Origin: Rhizobium sp. FY34
Lineage (GTDB): Bacteria > Pseudomonadota > Alphaproteobacteria > Rhizobiales > Rhizobiaceae
Direction: 5' to 3'
Length of the DNA stretch: 64,000 nucleotides
Assembly: GCF_005222845.1 (NCBI RefSeq)
Contig: NZ_STFZ01000013.1
Span: forward strand, 1-64,000
Of this stretch, positions 6,933 to 14,646 are shown piece after piece (within the stretch, counting starts at the first letter, position 1; each line of letters starts with the position of its first letter). Position numbers and translations under genes: made by a program. Below the pieces are notes generated by a model. The model did not search any database and had not been told where the DNA came from. It saw only the letters and a list, made by a program, of their open reading frames with translations.

Positions 6933-7479
6933 ATGCTGCGGAGCCTAAAAATGTATGGCATGGCCCAGGCGGTCATGGATCTGATCGAGCAGGGAGCGCC
7001 AGCCTTCGATACATCCGTGCCGATCCTGTCCCAGTTGCTGAAAGCCGAGATGGCAGAGCGCGAGGTCCGCTCCATCGCCTATCACATGAAGGCAGCTCGC
7101 TTCCCGGCCTACAAAGACATCTCCGGATATGACTTCGCCGCCAGCGAGATCAACGAAGCTACCGTGCGCCAATTGCATCGGTGTGAGTTCATGGACGAAG
7201 CCCAGAATATCGTTCTCGTCGGCGGGCCTGGCATGGGAGAAACACATGTCGCGACCGCCCTCGGTGTCCAGGCGGTCGAGCATCATCACCACCAACCTCA
7301 GCTTCAGCGAATGGGCAACCGTCTTCGGCGATGCCAAGATGACGACCGCTCTGCTCGATCGGCTGACCCATCGTTGCCACATCCTGGAAACCGGAAACGA
7401 CAGCTTCCGCTTCAAGGCCAGCTCGGCCGCAGCGGCACAGAAGAGAGGAGAAAAGGCCAGCCCATTGACCAAACCCTGA
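6933..7479 (+). pseudogene. istB: IS21-family helper ATPase IstB, internally deleted
   Basis: The 5' part encodes LKMYGMAQAVMDLIEQGAP through [12 protein letters not shown] and [15 protein letters not shown], the IstB N-terminus and Walker A, though the Walker lysine is glutamate here. Near 7281-7286 the frame breaks and a second frame resumes at [17 protein letters not shown], continuing to the usual C-terminus. By comparison with intact IstB (about 260 residues), roughly 75 codons between the Walker A region and ITTNLS are missing. The join shares CATC on both sides, fitting a microhomology deletion. No istA partner remains, so it is dead. Confidence 0.85.
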
Positions 7480-7528
7480 TCAGAAAACCATACTCAAAGG
7501 TGGCTCAGTTCCAAGTGGAAACCAACAA

Positions 7529-7554
7529 AACCCCCTGGATGTTGCCAGGGGGTT
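7529..7554 (-). terminator. Rho-independent terminator of the octapeptide-repeat gene
   Basis: AACCCCCTGG and CCAGGGGGTT form a 10-bp stem with a 6-base loop. Read on the minus strand it is followed by TTGTTGG, giving a short U-rich tail in line with the gene that ends at 7620. Confidence 0.7.
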
Positions 7555-7567
7555 GTCAGCAGTCTGA

Positions 7568-7595
7568 GTTATGCCCGCCAAAAGGCGGGCATAAC
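7568..7595. terminator. Perfect 12-bp stem-loop downstream of the repeat gene
   Basis: GTTATGCCCGCC, loop AAAA, GGCGGGCATAAC: a perfect 12-bp stem 24 bases after the stop of the minus-strand repeat gene and just before the terminator at 7529-7554. It has no U tract, so it may be a first element of a tandem terminator or an mRNA 3'-end stabiliser. Confidence 0.55.
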
Positions 7596-7619
7596 GAGTG
7601 CTGGAAGGAAGGAGCGGTA

Positions 7620-10600
7620 TCAGGCCTGATAGGCCGCGATGACGGCTTCCACCTGGGCGGTATTCATCGCCTGCAACTGTGCCGTGGTGAAGGCCTGCAG
7701 TTGGGTCTCGGTCAGGCCACCGATATCCTCGGCGGAAAGACCGGAGATTGCCTTGGTGCTGATTGCCGCAATTTCCGCGTCGGCAAAAGCTGCGAGATCC
7801 TCGGTGGTCATCGCCGCGATCTGCACCGAACTCATCGCTGCCGTCTGCGTGAGGCTGAAGGCACCCGTCTGGTCAGCGCTCATCGCGTCGATCTGCGCCG
7901 CCGTGAGGCCGGTCACCGCTGCCGTGCTGAGAGCCGTGACCTGTGCTTCCGTCAAAGCTGCGACCTGATCGGTGGTCATTGCCCCGACCTGCGTCGATGT
8001 CAATGCGCCGACCTGCGCATCGCTCAGATAACCAAGCTGATCGGTCGTCAGTGCCTTCACCTGGTTGGCAGACAGAGCAGCGATCTGGGCATTGGTCAAC
8101 ACATCGATCTGACCCTCATCGAGAGCTGCAACTGCGGTGGTCGTCAGGCCGGAGATAGCCTTGGTCGTGATCGCCGTCACCTCGTCGTCAGCGAGAAGAG
8201 CAATGGCGTCCGCATCGAAACCAGCCACCTGTTTGTCGCTCATCACGGCAACCTGTGCCGCACTCAGCGCCGTCACCTGATCATCGGTGAAGAGACCGAT
8301 CTGGGTGGCCGTCAGGCCCGGAACGGCCTTGGCGCTGATGGCTGTTACCTGTTCGTCGCTCAAGGCTCCGACCTGGGCATCGGTCAGCGCACCGACCTGG
8401 GTGGCCGTCATGGCACCGACCTGCGCCACTGTCAGATAGCCGATCTGGTCCGTCGTCAGCGCCTTCACCTGGGTTGCAGTCAAGGCCGCAACCTGCGTAT
8501 TCTTCAAGGCACCGACCTGGGTTTCGGTCAGGGCCGCAACAGCCGCCGCCGTCACACCGGTGATGGCGTTGGCGCTGATGGCCGCCACTTCTTCATCAGC
8601 CAGAAGTGCAATGGCAGTGGCATCAAAGCCAGCCATCTGCTTGTCGCTCAAAACCGCAGCCTGGACGGCAGTCATTGCCGTCACCTGGTCATCGGTGAAG
8701 AGACCGATCTGGGTCGCCGTCAGGCCCGGAACGGCCTTGGCGCTGATCGCTGTTACCTGACCATCGCCCAAGGCACCGAGCTGGGCATCGGTAAGAGCGC
8801 CGACCTGGGTCGCCGTCATCGCACCAACCTGGGCAGTCGTCAGGAAGGCGATCTGGTCCGTCGTCAGTGCCTTCACCTGATTGGCGGTGAGGGCCGCAAC
8901 CTGGGTATTCTTCAAGGCGCCGAGCTGATCTTCCGTGAGAGCGACAACAGCCGTCGTCGTCACACCGGCAATCGCCTTGGCGCTGATGGCCGCAACTTCA
9001 GTCGGGTCGAAAAGCGCGATGGCATCTGCATCGAAACCAGCCATCTGCTTGTCGCTCATCACGGCAACCTGGGCAGCGCTCAGCGCAGTGACCTGATCGT
9101 CGGTGAGGAGGCCGATCTGGGTGGCCGTCAGGCCAGGAACTGCCTTGGTGCTGATCGCCGTGACCTGTTCGTCGCTCAAGGCTCCGACCTGGGCATCGGT
9201 CAGCGCACCGACCTGAGTGGCCGTCATCGCACCGACCTGCGCGGTGGTCAGATAGCCGATCTGGTCCGTCGTCAGCGCTTTCACCTGGGTTGCCGTGAAG
9301 GCTGCAACCTGGCTATTGCTGAGAGCGCCGATCTGATCTTCGGTGAGAGCGGCAACTGCCGTCGCGCTGAGCCCTGTGATCGCCCTGGCGCTGATAGCGG
9401 TGATTTCCGCCGTGCTGAACTCCGCGATATCGTCTGCGGTGAGAGCAGCAACCTGCTTGTCGCTCAGCACTGCCGTCTGTTTGTCGGTCAAGGCACCAAG
9501 CTGATCGGCGGTCATCTGGCCGATCTGGGCCGCCGTCAGACCCACGACCGCCTTGGTGCTCATGGCGCCGATCTGGTCTTCCGTCAGCACACCGATCTGA
9601 TCATTGGTCAGCGCGCCGACCTGAGCTGCCGTCATGACGCCGACCTGGGCCACTGTCAGATAGCCGACCTGGTCCGTCGTCAGTGCCTTCACCTGATTGG
9701 CGGTGAGGGCCGCAACCTGGCTGGTCTTCAACGCACCGACCTGATCTTCGGTGAGAGCGGCAACAGCCGCCGTCGTCACACCGGCAATCGCCTTGGCGCT
9801 GATGGCCGCCACTTCATCCGTTGAAAGCAGCGCAATGGCAGTGGCATCAAAGGCGGCGACCTGCTTGTCGCTCATCACGGCAACCTGGGCCGCACTCAGC
9901 GCCGTCACCTGATCATCGGTGAAGAGACCGATCTGGGTGGCCGTGAGGCCGGGAACGGCCTTGGCGCTGATGGCCGTGACCTGTTCGTCGCTCAAGGCTC
10001 CGACCTGGGCATCGGTCAGCGCACCGACCTGGGTTGCCGTCATCGCGCCGACCTGCGCCACTGTCAGATAGCCGATCTGGTCCGTCGTCAGTGCCTTTAC
10101 CTGATTGGCGGTGAGGGCCGCAACCTGGGTATTCTTCAAGGCACCGACCTGATCTTCCGTGAGAGCGGCAACAGCCGTCGTCGTCACACCGGCAATCGCC
10201 TTGGCGCTGATAGCCGCAACCTCAGTCGGGTCGAAAAGCGCGATGGCATCGGCATCGAAACCGGCCATCTGCTTGTCGCTCAATACCGCAGTCTGGGCAG
10301 CGCTGAGCGCCGTCACCTGATCGTCGGTGAGGAGGCCGATCTGGGTGGCCGTCAGGCCGGTGACAGCCTTGGTGCTGATCGCCGTGACCTGTTCGTCGCT
10401 CAAGGCTCCGACCTGGGCATCGGTCAGCGCACCGACCTGAGTGGCCGTCATCGCCCCGACCTGCGCGGTGGTCAGATAGCCGATCTGGTCCGTCGTCAGT
10501 GCCTTTACCTGGGTTGCAGTCAAGGCCGCAACCTGAGTGTTCTTCAAGGCGCCGATCTGGTCTTCGGTGAGAGCGGCAACAGCCGTCGCGCTGAGCCCGG

Positions 10601-11624
10601 TGATTGCCTTTGCGCTCAGGGCAGCAATTTCAGTCGGGTCGAAAAGCGCGATGGCATCCGCATCGAAACCAGCCATCTGCTTGTCAGTGAACACTGCAGC
10701 CTGCGCAGCGCTCAGCGCCGTCACCTGGTCATCAGTAAACAAGCCAATCTGGGTGGCCGTCAGGCCCGGAACTGCCTTGGCGCTGATCGCCGTGACCTGT
10801 TCGTCGCTCAAGGCTCCGACCTGGGCATCGGTCAGCGCACCGACCTGGGTTGCCGTCATCGCGCCGACCTGCGCGGTGGTCAGGAAGCCGATCTGGTCTG
10901 TCGTCAGCGCTTTTACCTGGGTTGCCGTGAAGGCTGCAACCTGGGCATTCTTCAAGGCGCCGATCTGGTCTTCGGTGAGAGCGGCAACAGCCGTGGCCGT
11001 GAGACCGGTCATCGCCTTGGCGCTGATGGCCGCAACTTCAGTCGGTTCGAAAAGCGCGATGGCATCCGCATCAAAGGCAGCCATCTGCTTGTTGCTCATG
11101 ACAGCAACCTGCTTGTCGGTCAGGGCCGTGACCTGATCATCGGTCAGTGCCCCGATCTGTGTTGCTGTCAGGCCAACAATCGCCTTGGCACTGATGGCGC
11201 CGATCTGGTCGGCGCTCAGAAGAGCGATCTGATCGGCTGACAGGCCTGCGACCTGGCTGGATGTCAACGCTCCGATCTGCGCGGTTGTGAGGGCACCCAG
11301 CTGATCTTCATCAAGACTGTTCAATTGAGCACTGGTCATCGCACTAAGCTGGCTATTGCCCAGCCCGCCGATCTTGGCGGCATCCAGAGCATCGATCTGG
11401 TCGAGGGTCAAACCGACAATCGCACTTGACGTGATGGCGGCCAGCTGATCGGGGCTCATGCCCGCGACGTCTTCCGCATCCAACGCGTTGATCTGGGCTG
11501 AGCTCAGCACCTTGACTTGCCCGACACTAAGCGCCTGCACGTCATCAGTCGTCAACGACTTGATTGTGGCGGTGGAAAGGGACTGTATTTGTTTGCTGGT
11601 GAAGGAAGTGACGATGGAAGTCAT
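7620..11624 (-). CDS. Giant octapeptide-repeat protein (1334 aa), function unknown
   Basis: Almost the whole protein is a run of about 165 octapeptides of the form Q-[VI]-x-[AG]-[LMIF]-[ST]-x-x, for example QVGALTDA, QVTALSAA and QIGALKNT. Seventeen octads form a 136-residue higher-order repeat. There is no signal peptide, membrane segment or recognisable domain at either end; it starts MTSIVTSFTSKQIQSL and ends VEAVIAAYQA. I found no cysteine or tryptophan, and it is rich in Ala, Thr, Asp and Gln and looks acidic. The S/T-x-x-Q spacing recalls helix N-capping boxes, so chains of short capped helices are possible, with a solenoid as the alternative. Similar low-complexity LTTAQ-type proteins exist in other Rhizobiales under inconsistent names. 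Secretion by a type I route cannot be excluded. The ribosome-binding site is weak. Confidence 0.8.
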   Translation of the reverse strand: MTSIVTSFTSKQIQSLSTATIKSLTTDDVQALSVGQVKVLSSAQINALDAEDVAGMSPDQLAAITSSAIVGLTLDQIDALDAAKIGGLGNSQLSAMTSAQLNSLDEDQLGALTTAQIGALTSSQVAGLSADQIALLSADQIGAISAKAIVGLTATQIGALTDDQVTALTDKQVAVMSNKQMAAFDADAIALFEPTEVAAISAKAMTGLTATAVAALTEDQIGALKNAQVAAFTATQVKALTTDQIGFLTTAQVGAMTATQVGALTDAQVGALSDEQVTAISAKAVPGLTATQIGLFTDDQVTALSAAQAAVFTDKQMAGFDADAIALFDPTEIAALSAKAITGLSATAVAALTEDQIGALKNTQVAALTATQVKALTTDQIGYLTTAQVGAMTATQVGALTDAQVGALSDEQVTAISTKAVTGLTATQIGLLTDDQVTALSAAQTAVLSDKQMAGFDADAIALFDPTEVAAISAKAIAGVTTTAVAALTEDQVGALKNTQVAALTANQVKALTTDQIGYLTVAQVGAMTATQVGALTDAQVGALSDEQVTAISAKAVPGLTATQIGLFTDDQVTALSAAQVAVMSDKQVAAFDATAIALLSTDEVAAISAKAIAGVTTAAVAALTEDQVGALKTSQVAALTANQVKALTTDQVGYLTVAQVGVMTAAQVGALTNDQIGVLTEDQIGAMSTKAVVGLTAAQIGQMTADQLGALTDKQTAVLSDKQVAALTADDIAEFSTAEITAISARAITGLSATAVAALTEDQIGALSNSQVAAFTATQVKALTTDQIGYLTTAQVGAMTATQVGALTDAQVGALSDEQVTAISTKAVPGLTATQIGLLTDDQVTALSAAQVAVMSDKQMAGFDADAIALFDPTEVAAISAKAIAGVTTTAVVALTEDQLGALKNTQVAALTANQVKALTTDQIAFLTTAQVGAMTATQVGALTDAQLGALGDGQVTAISAKAVPGLTATQIGLFTDDQVTAMTAVQAAVLSDKQMAGFDATAIALLADEEVAAISANAITGVTAAAVAALTETQVGALKNTQVAALTATQVKALTTDQIGYLTVAQVGAMTATQVGALTDAQVGALSDEQVTAISAKAVPGLTATQIGLFTDDQVTALSAAQVAVMSDKQVAGFDADAIALLADDEVTAITTKAISGLTTTAVAALDEGQIDVLTNAQIAALSANQVKALTTDQLGYLSDAQVGALTSTQVGAMTTDQVAALTEAQVTALSTAAVTGLTAAQIDAMSADQTGAFSLTQTAAMSSVQIAAMTTEDLAAFADAEIAAISTKAISGLSAEDIGGLTETQLQAFTTAQLQAMNTAQVEAVIAAYQA
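8351..11206 (-). repeat. 408-bp tandem repeats (7 units in register)
   Basis: Equivalent points fall at 8351, 8759, 9167, 9575, 9983, 10391 and 10799, exactly 408 bp apart. Each unit is 17 copies of a 24-bp octapeptide unit. Several units are nearly identical over long stretches, while the unit at 9575 is more diverged and the array edges decay. The pattern indicates amplification of whole 408-bp blocks after an older 24-bp amplification. Confidence 0.9.
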
Positions 11625-12194
11625 GGACCCAAGCCTATGATGTTAACCGGACGTGGATAGCATCACTTCTTTCCGATCATCTTCGCGGGCCATCGCCACG
11701 GAAGTTCATCGGAGAGCACGCGCTTTCTCGGAAACCCGACGCACCAAACGCTATAGAGCGCCAAAGAACATCATGATGTCTGTTTGAACGGCAGTGATGC
11801 TACTGGGAACATGGCTCGCAAGAGCCTGTGCGTGGAAGGGCATCATGCTTCCAAAGCCACCCATGGCCGTGGTTCCTACGCCTAACGATTCGATTGCACT
11901 GCAATGCATTTCCGCGCTTCGTTGGGGGTGGTAAATCTCCCTGCCGACGTGCTTACGTTAGGTTTAAAAGTATAGCTTGAAAATTAATTTTTCCCTAAGG
12001 TCCAAAAATAACTCGGTAAACATGTGATTAAAATCAGCCTGAATTAAGTATAATGAATCATAGTCACATTATTCAGTGCTATTATGATTATATATATTAT
12101 TTTTATTTTGCGATATTGACTCATAAGTTCAGTTTATTGAAATAATTTTTGTTAAACTCATGATTTTTATATACAAAATATAATGTACAATTCA
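11625..12194. other. AT-rich gene-free region
   Basis: About 570 bases upstream of the repeat gene. The part from about 11950 to 12200 is markedly AT-rich, with runs such as TATATATATTATTTTTATTT, against GC-rich neighbours. No gene or RNA is recognised. The repeat gene's promoter must lie here on the minus strand. The composition suggests foreign DNA or a silenced, xenogeneic-type regulatory region at the island edge. Confidence 0.6.
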
Positions 12195-12226
12195 AAAAAT
12201 CCAATATGATTGAATATTGGATTTTT
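12195..12226 (-). terminator. AT-rich perfect stem-loop downstream of the channel operon
   Basis: AAAAATCCAATAT, loop GATTGA, ATATTGGATTTTT: 13-bp perfect arms. Runs of A and T at both ends make it a possible bidirectional rho-independent terminator. It is 64 bases past the stop of the minus-strand channel gene. Confidence 0.6.
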
Positions 12227-12289
12227 GCGAAACGAAAATCTACTAGGCCGCGGAGCGGTAGTATCCCTAACATGTCTCACATTTCTGCT

Positions 12290-13360
12290 TCAGGCCATGG
12301 AGCGCAATGTAATGCCGATGCAGATGATAATAAAAAGTGCCGGCATGAGGTATCGCACCGCTACACGCGCTTCTTGCGGCAGATAGGGAAAAGCCAACCG
12401 ACCGGGAAGGCTTTTGCTTTCCAGCAGGAGATCAACCAGCAGGGCGAGGATCAGGTAAAAATAGCCGATCGATATCATGAAGGCGATCGGCGAGGTGACC
12501 GACATGCTGCCGGGAAAGCTTGCCTCGAAAGTGAAACTCAGTGCTGCCAGGGCCAGCAGCGCCGAATAGGTAACCCCCGTCTTGTCGCCGATCAACCCTT
12601 TGGGCGACCACAGAATAAACAGCGATACCGACAAGACAGCCATGAACGGAACGAAAATGCGGAGAAAATAGCGCGGCCATTTTCTGTCGATCACCATCTC
12701 GGCTGTCATCCGGGCAAAGGGCCGGGCGCTCCAGCCATAAAATTGTGCGGTCGTGAAGGTCAGGCTTTTGGCATCCCAATCGGACGCGCTCAGCTCATCG
12801 GGAATCGTCGAAAGCTGCCGGTCCTGATGGTTGAGCACGAAGACAAGATCATCGGCCGGATAGAATTGCGACACGAAGGAAAGGGGAAGGCGCTGCATAT
12901 CAAAGGGAAATGCGGAAAGATCCTTGGCAAAGCGAAAGCTGCCTTCAAGCCGGCGCGTCAGCGTCACATCGCCAGTGCTGCGAACCGACAGCGCTTCCAG
13001 TTGCACTTTCCCATCACCGATCTGGTTTTCGATAATGATGCTTGGCGTCCAGATGACAGCGGTCCTTTCGGCGGCCTCCCGGCCAGCGAAATCCTGCCGA
13101 TCCCGGCCAAATGCGATCGGATTGAAAGTTTGGGTCGGATCGCGCCAGCGCTGTTGGATCTCCACCCCGATTTGCGCCTCACCAGTGGTTTCCTCGATCT
13201 TCAGCACATCAAGGATACGCACGACCAGATGCACCTGTACCGGCCTCTGGATGCCCTCGGGCAGCGGCTTGCGCACCGATGCGTCATCAGCCAGAGACAG
13301 GCCGGTCAAGCTCAGAACGGCGAATAGGGCCAGAAGGATCGACAGGCCAATGCGGTACAT
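12290..13360 (-). CDS. Prokaryotic pentameric ligand-gated ion channel homologue
   Basis: A 356-residue homologue of Cys-loop/GLIC-ELIC channels. Residues 1-24 are a signal peptide. The beta-rich ligand domain (about 38-225) carries the family pattern WTPSIIIENQ (104-113) and the hallmark loop FPFDMQRLPL (151-160) without the eukaryotic cysteines. Four membrane helices follow: M1 about 231-251 with a central proline (FVPF), M2 261-279, M3 286-313 and M4 333-353. It starts at ATG 13360, four bases after the upstream stop and preceded by GGAAGG. It forms an operon with a double-Cache-like sensor. Ligand and ion selectivity are unknown. Confidence 0.85.
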   Translation of the reverse strand: MYRIGLSILLALFAVLSLTGLSLADDASVRKPLPEGIQRPVQVHLVVRILDVLKIEETTGEAQIGVEIQQRWRDPTQTFNPIAFGRDRQDFAGREAAERTAVIWTPSIIIENQIGDGKVQLEALSVRSTGDVTLTRRLEGSFRFAKDLSAFPFDMQRLPLSFVSQFYPADDLVFVLNHQDRQLSTIPDELSASDWDAKSLTFTTAQFYGWSARPFARMTAEMVIDRKWPRYFLRIFVPFMAVLSVSLFILWSPKGLIGDKTGVTYSALLALAALSFTFEASFPGSMSVTSPIAFMISIGYFYLILALLVDLLLESKSLPGRLAFPYLPQEARVAVRYLMPALFIIICIGITLRSMA

Positions 13361-13364
13361 CCTC

Positions 13365-14471
13365 TCAGCCTTCCGCCCTGGGCCCATTACGATCTGACAC
13401 AGCATTGGACACCGCTCGATGCAGACGCCGAAAATCCGTCAGCCCGCTGGAAGGCGGAGTATCGTCAAGTTCGTGCGGCATGGTCTCCACCTTGTGGGCA
13501 AGCTCAGCCAGTGGGCGCACGATCGCTGCCCGGATAGCAACCATGATGATGGAAAAGACGATGAGCAGACCCGTAAGGAAGATAGAACCCAAGGTTACGG
13601 CACTGCGGTTGTAATGCGCCTCCAGCCGGCTGAAATCACGCGCCGTCAGAATGACGCCGATGACATTGCCACTATAGTCAATGAGCGGTTTGCTCTGAAA
13701 CGTCAGGCTCCTGTCGCCAGCACTATAGGAGAATATCGAATTGCTGCGCGACAGATGCACAGCACCCGATGCAATCACCTGGTCAAACAGCGCTTTGTCG
13801 GTCGCGGCATCCAGCGCCAGACCAATGCCGGACGAGGCGGCGCCATTACCGTCGCGCATGTAACGCGGATCGAGCACAAGCGCGAAATCGCTGCCGCTGG
13901 CAGCCTTTGCCAGATCCGCCAGCGCCTGCAGGTTGACACCAACCTCCACGGTACCGACCAGGCTCTTGCCATCATTGTCCATGACGGGTGAGACTGCGCG
14001 CAGACTGAGGCCACGAATGCCAAGCTCTAGCCCCTTCTGCGTCTGGCGATCGTGATTGGCTGCAACCACCATCGGGCGGAAGGTGGAGAGATCCTGGCCG
14101 AAATTCTGTGGCTCCCACACCCGGAGGAAGGATCTCATCTGAGCATCATGAAAATGAACGACATCGATGCCGGCCAGGCGTGCCAACCGATCGAAGATCG
14201 GTTTGGCATGCAACTGCATTTCGGCGCGGGAGCCTGCCTTCAGCAGCGCGCGCACCTGTGGATCGGAGGCCAGTGCTTCGGAATGGGTCGCCGACAGGAT
14301 GGCCGCCTGATCCATGGCCGTGGTGAATACCACCGCCGTCTGGTCAATCTCGCGCTGGCGGGCGTCCGCCAACAGGGCCTGCTGATCGGCCATCATCAAC
14401 CAGCCCCCCAGAAGGAGAACGGAAGCAACGGAAAACGCAGCTATGGCAGCGAGAAGGCGATCAATCGTCAT
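13365..14471 (-). CDS. Double-Cache-like periplasmic sensor protein without output domain
   Basis: A 368-residue membrane protein with an N-terminal helix at about 6-27, a large periplasmic region resembling dCache sensors (segments VFTTAMDQAAILSATHSEAL, HFHDAQMRSFLRVWEP, GLSLRAVSPVMDNDGKSLVG) and a second helix near 290-313. Only about 55 cytoplasmic residues follow. They begin RAAIVRPLAELAHKVETM, like the first helix of a HAMP domain, then stop: no methyl-accepting, kinase or cyclase domain. It starts at ATG 14471 at the first membrane helix. It is directly upstream of the ligand-gated channel gene (four-base gap), which suggests the sensor acts with the channel. Confidence 0.75.
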   Translation of the reverse strand: MTIDRLLAAIAAFSVASVLLLGGWLMMADQQALLADARQREIDQTAVVFTTAMDQAAILSATHSEALASDPQVRALLKAGSRAEMQLHAKPIFDRLARLAGIDVVHFHDAQMRSFLRVWEPQNFGQDLSTFRPMVVAANHDRQTQKGLELGIRGLSLRAVSPVMDNDGKSLVGTVEVGVNLQALADLAKAASGSDFALVLDPRYMRDGNGAASSGIGLALDAATDKALFDQVIASGAVHLSRSNSIFSYSAGDRSLTFQSKPLIDYSGNVIGVILTARDFSRLEAHYNRSAVTLGSIFLTGLLIVFSIIMVAIRAAIVRPLAELAHKVETMPHELDDTPPSSGLTDFRRLHRAVSNAVSDRNGPRAEG

Positions 14472-14646
14472 GAATTGAACTTCTAATAGAGGCCTGTTGT
14501 CATCTCCCGCGGCCAGCGGGAAGTCAATACAATCTGTCTGTATCGGTCGCGGTGTTGCTGCCGGTGATTGTGCGCTGCGAAAATGGGGGACAGACGGCGG
14601 CACTCATGGCATAAGGCGCCCGTCATCCACGCCAGGCCGCCCGCAC

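Noticed and set aside
6924..9824. Plus-strand open frame of 966 codons with pentapeptide-like DLxxRQ repeats
   Set aside because: It starts in the istB remnant and continues antisense to the octapeptide gene. Its apparent repeats are the mirror of the 24-bp repeat unit, and the long openness follows from that codon pattern.
10537..11136. Plus-strand open frames antisense to the repeat gene
   Set aside because: Same artefact of the 24-bp repeat; the minus frame has the regular, in-phase octads and terminators.
8351..11206. CRISPR array
   Set aside because: The 24-bp periodicity is coding, in frame and without distinct spacers.
12206..13327. 373-codon plus-strand frame over the channel gene
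   Set aside because: Antisense to a protein with signal peptide, FPFD loop and four membrane helices; low-complexity translation.
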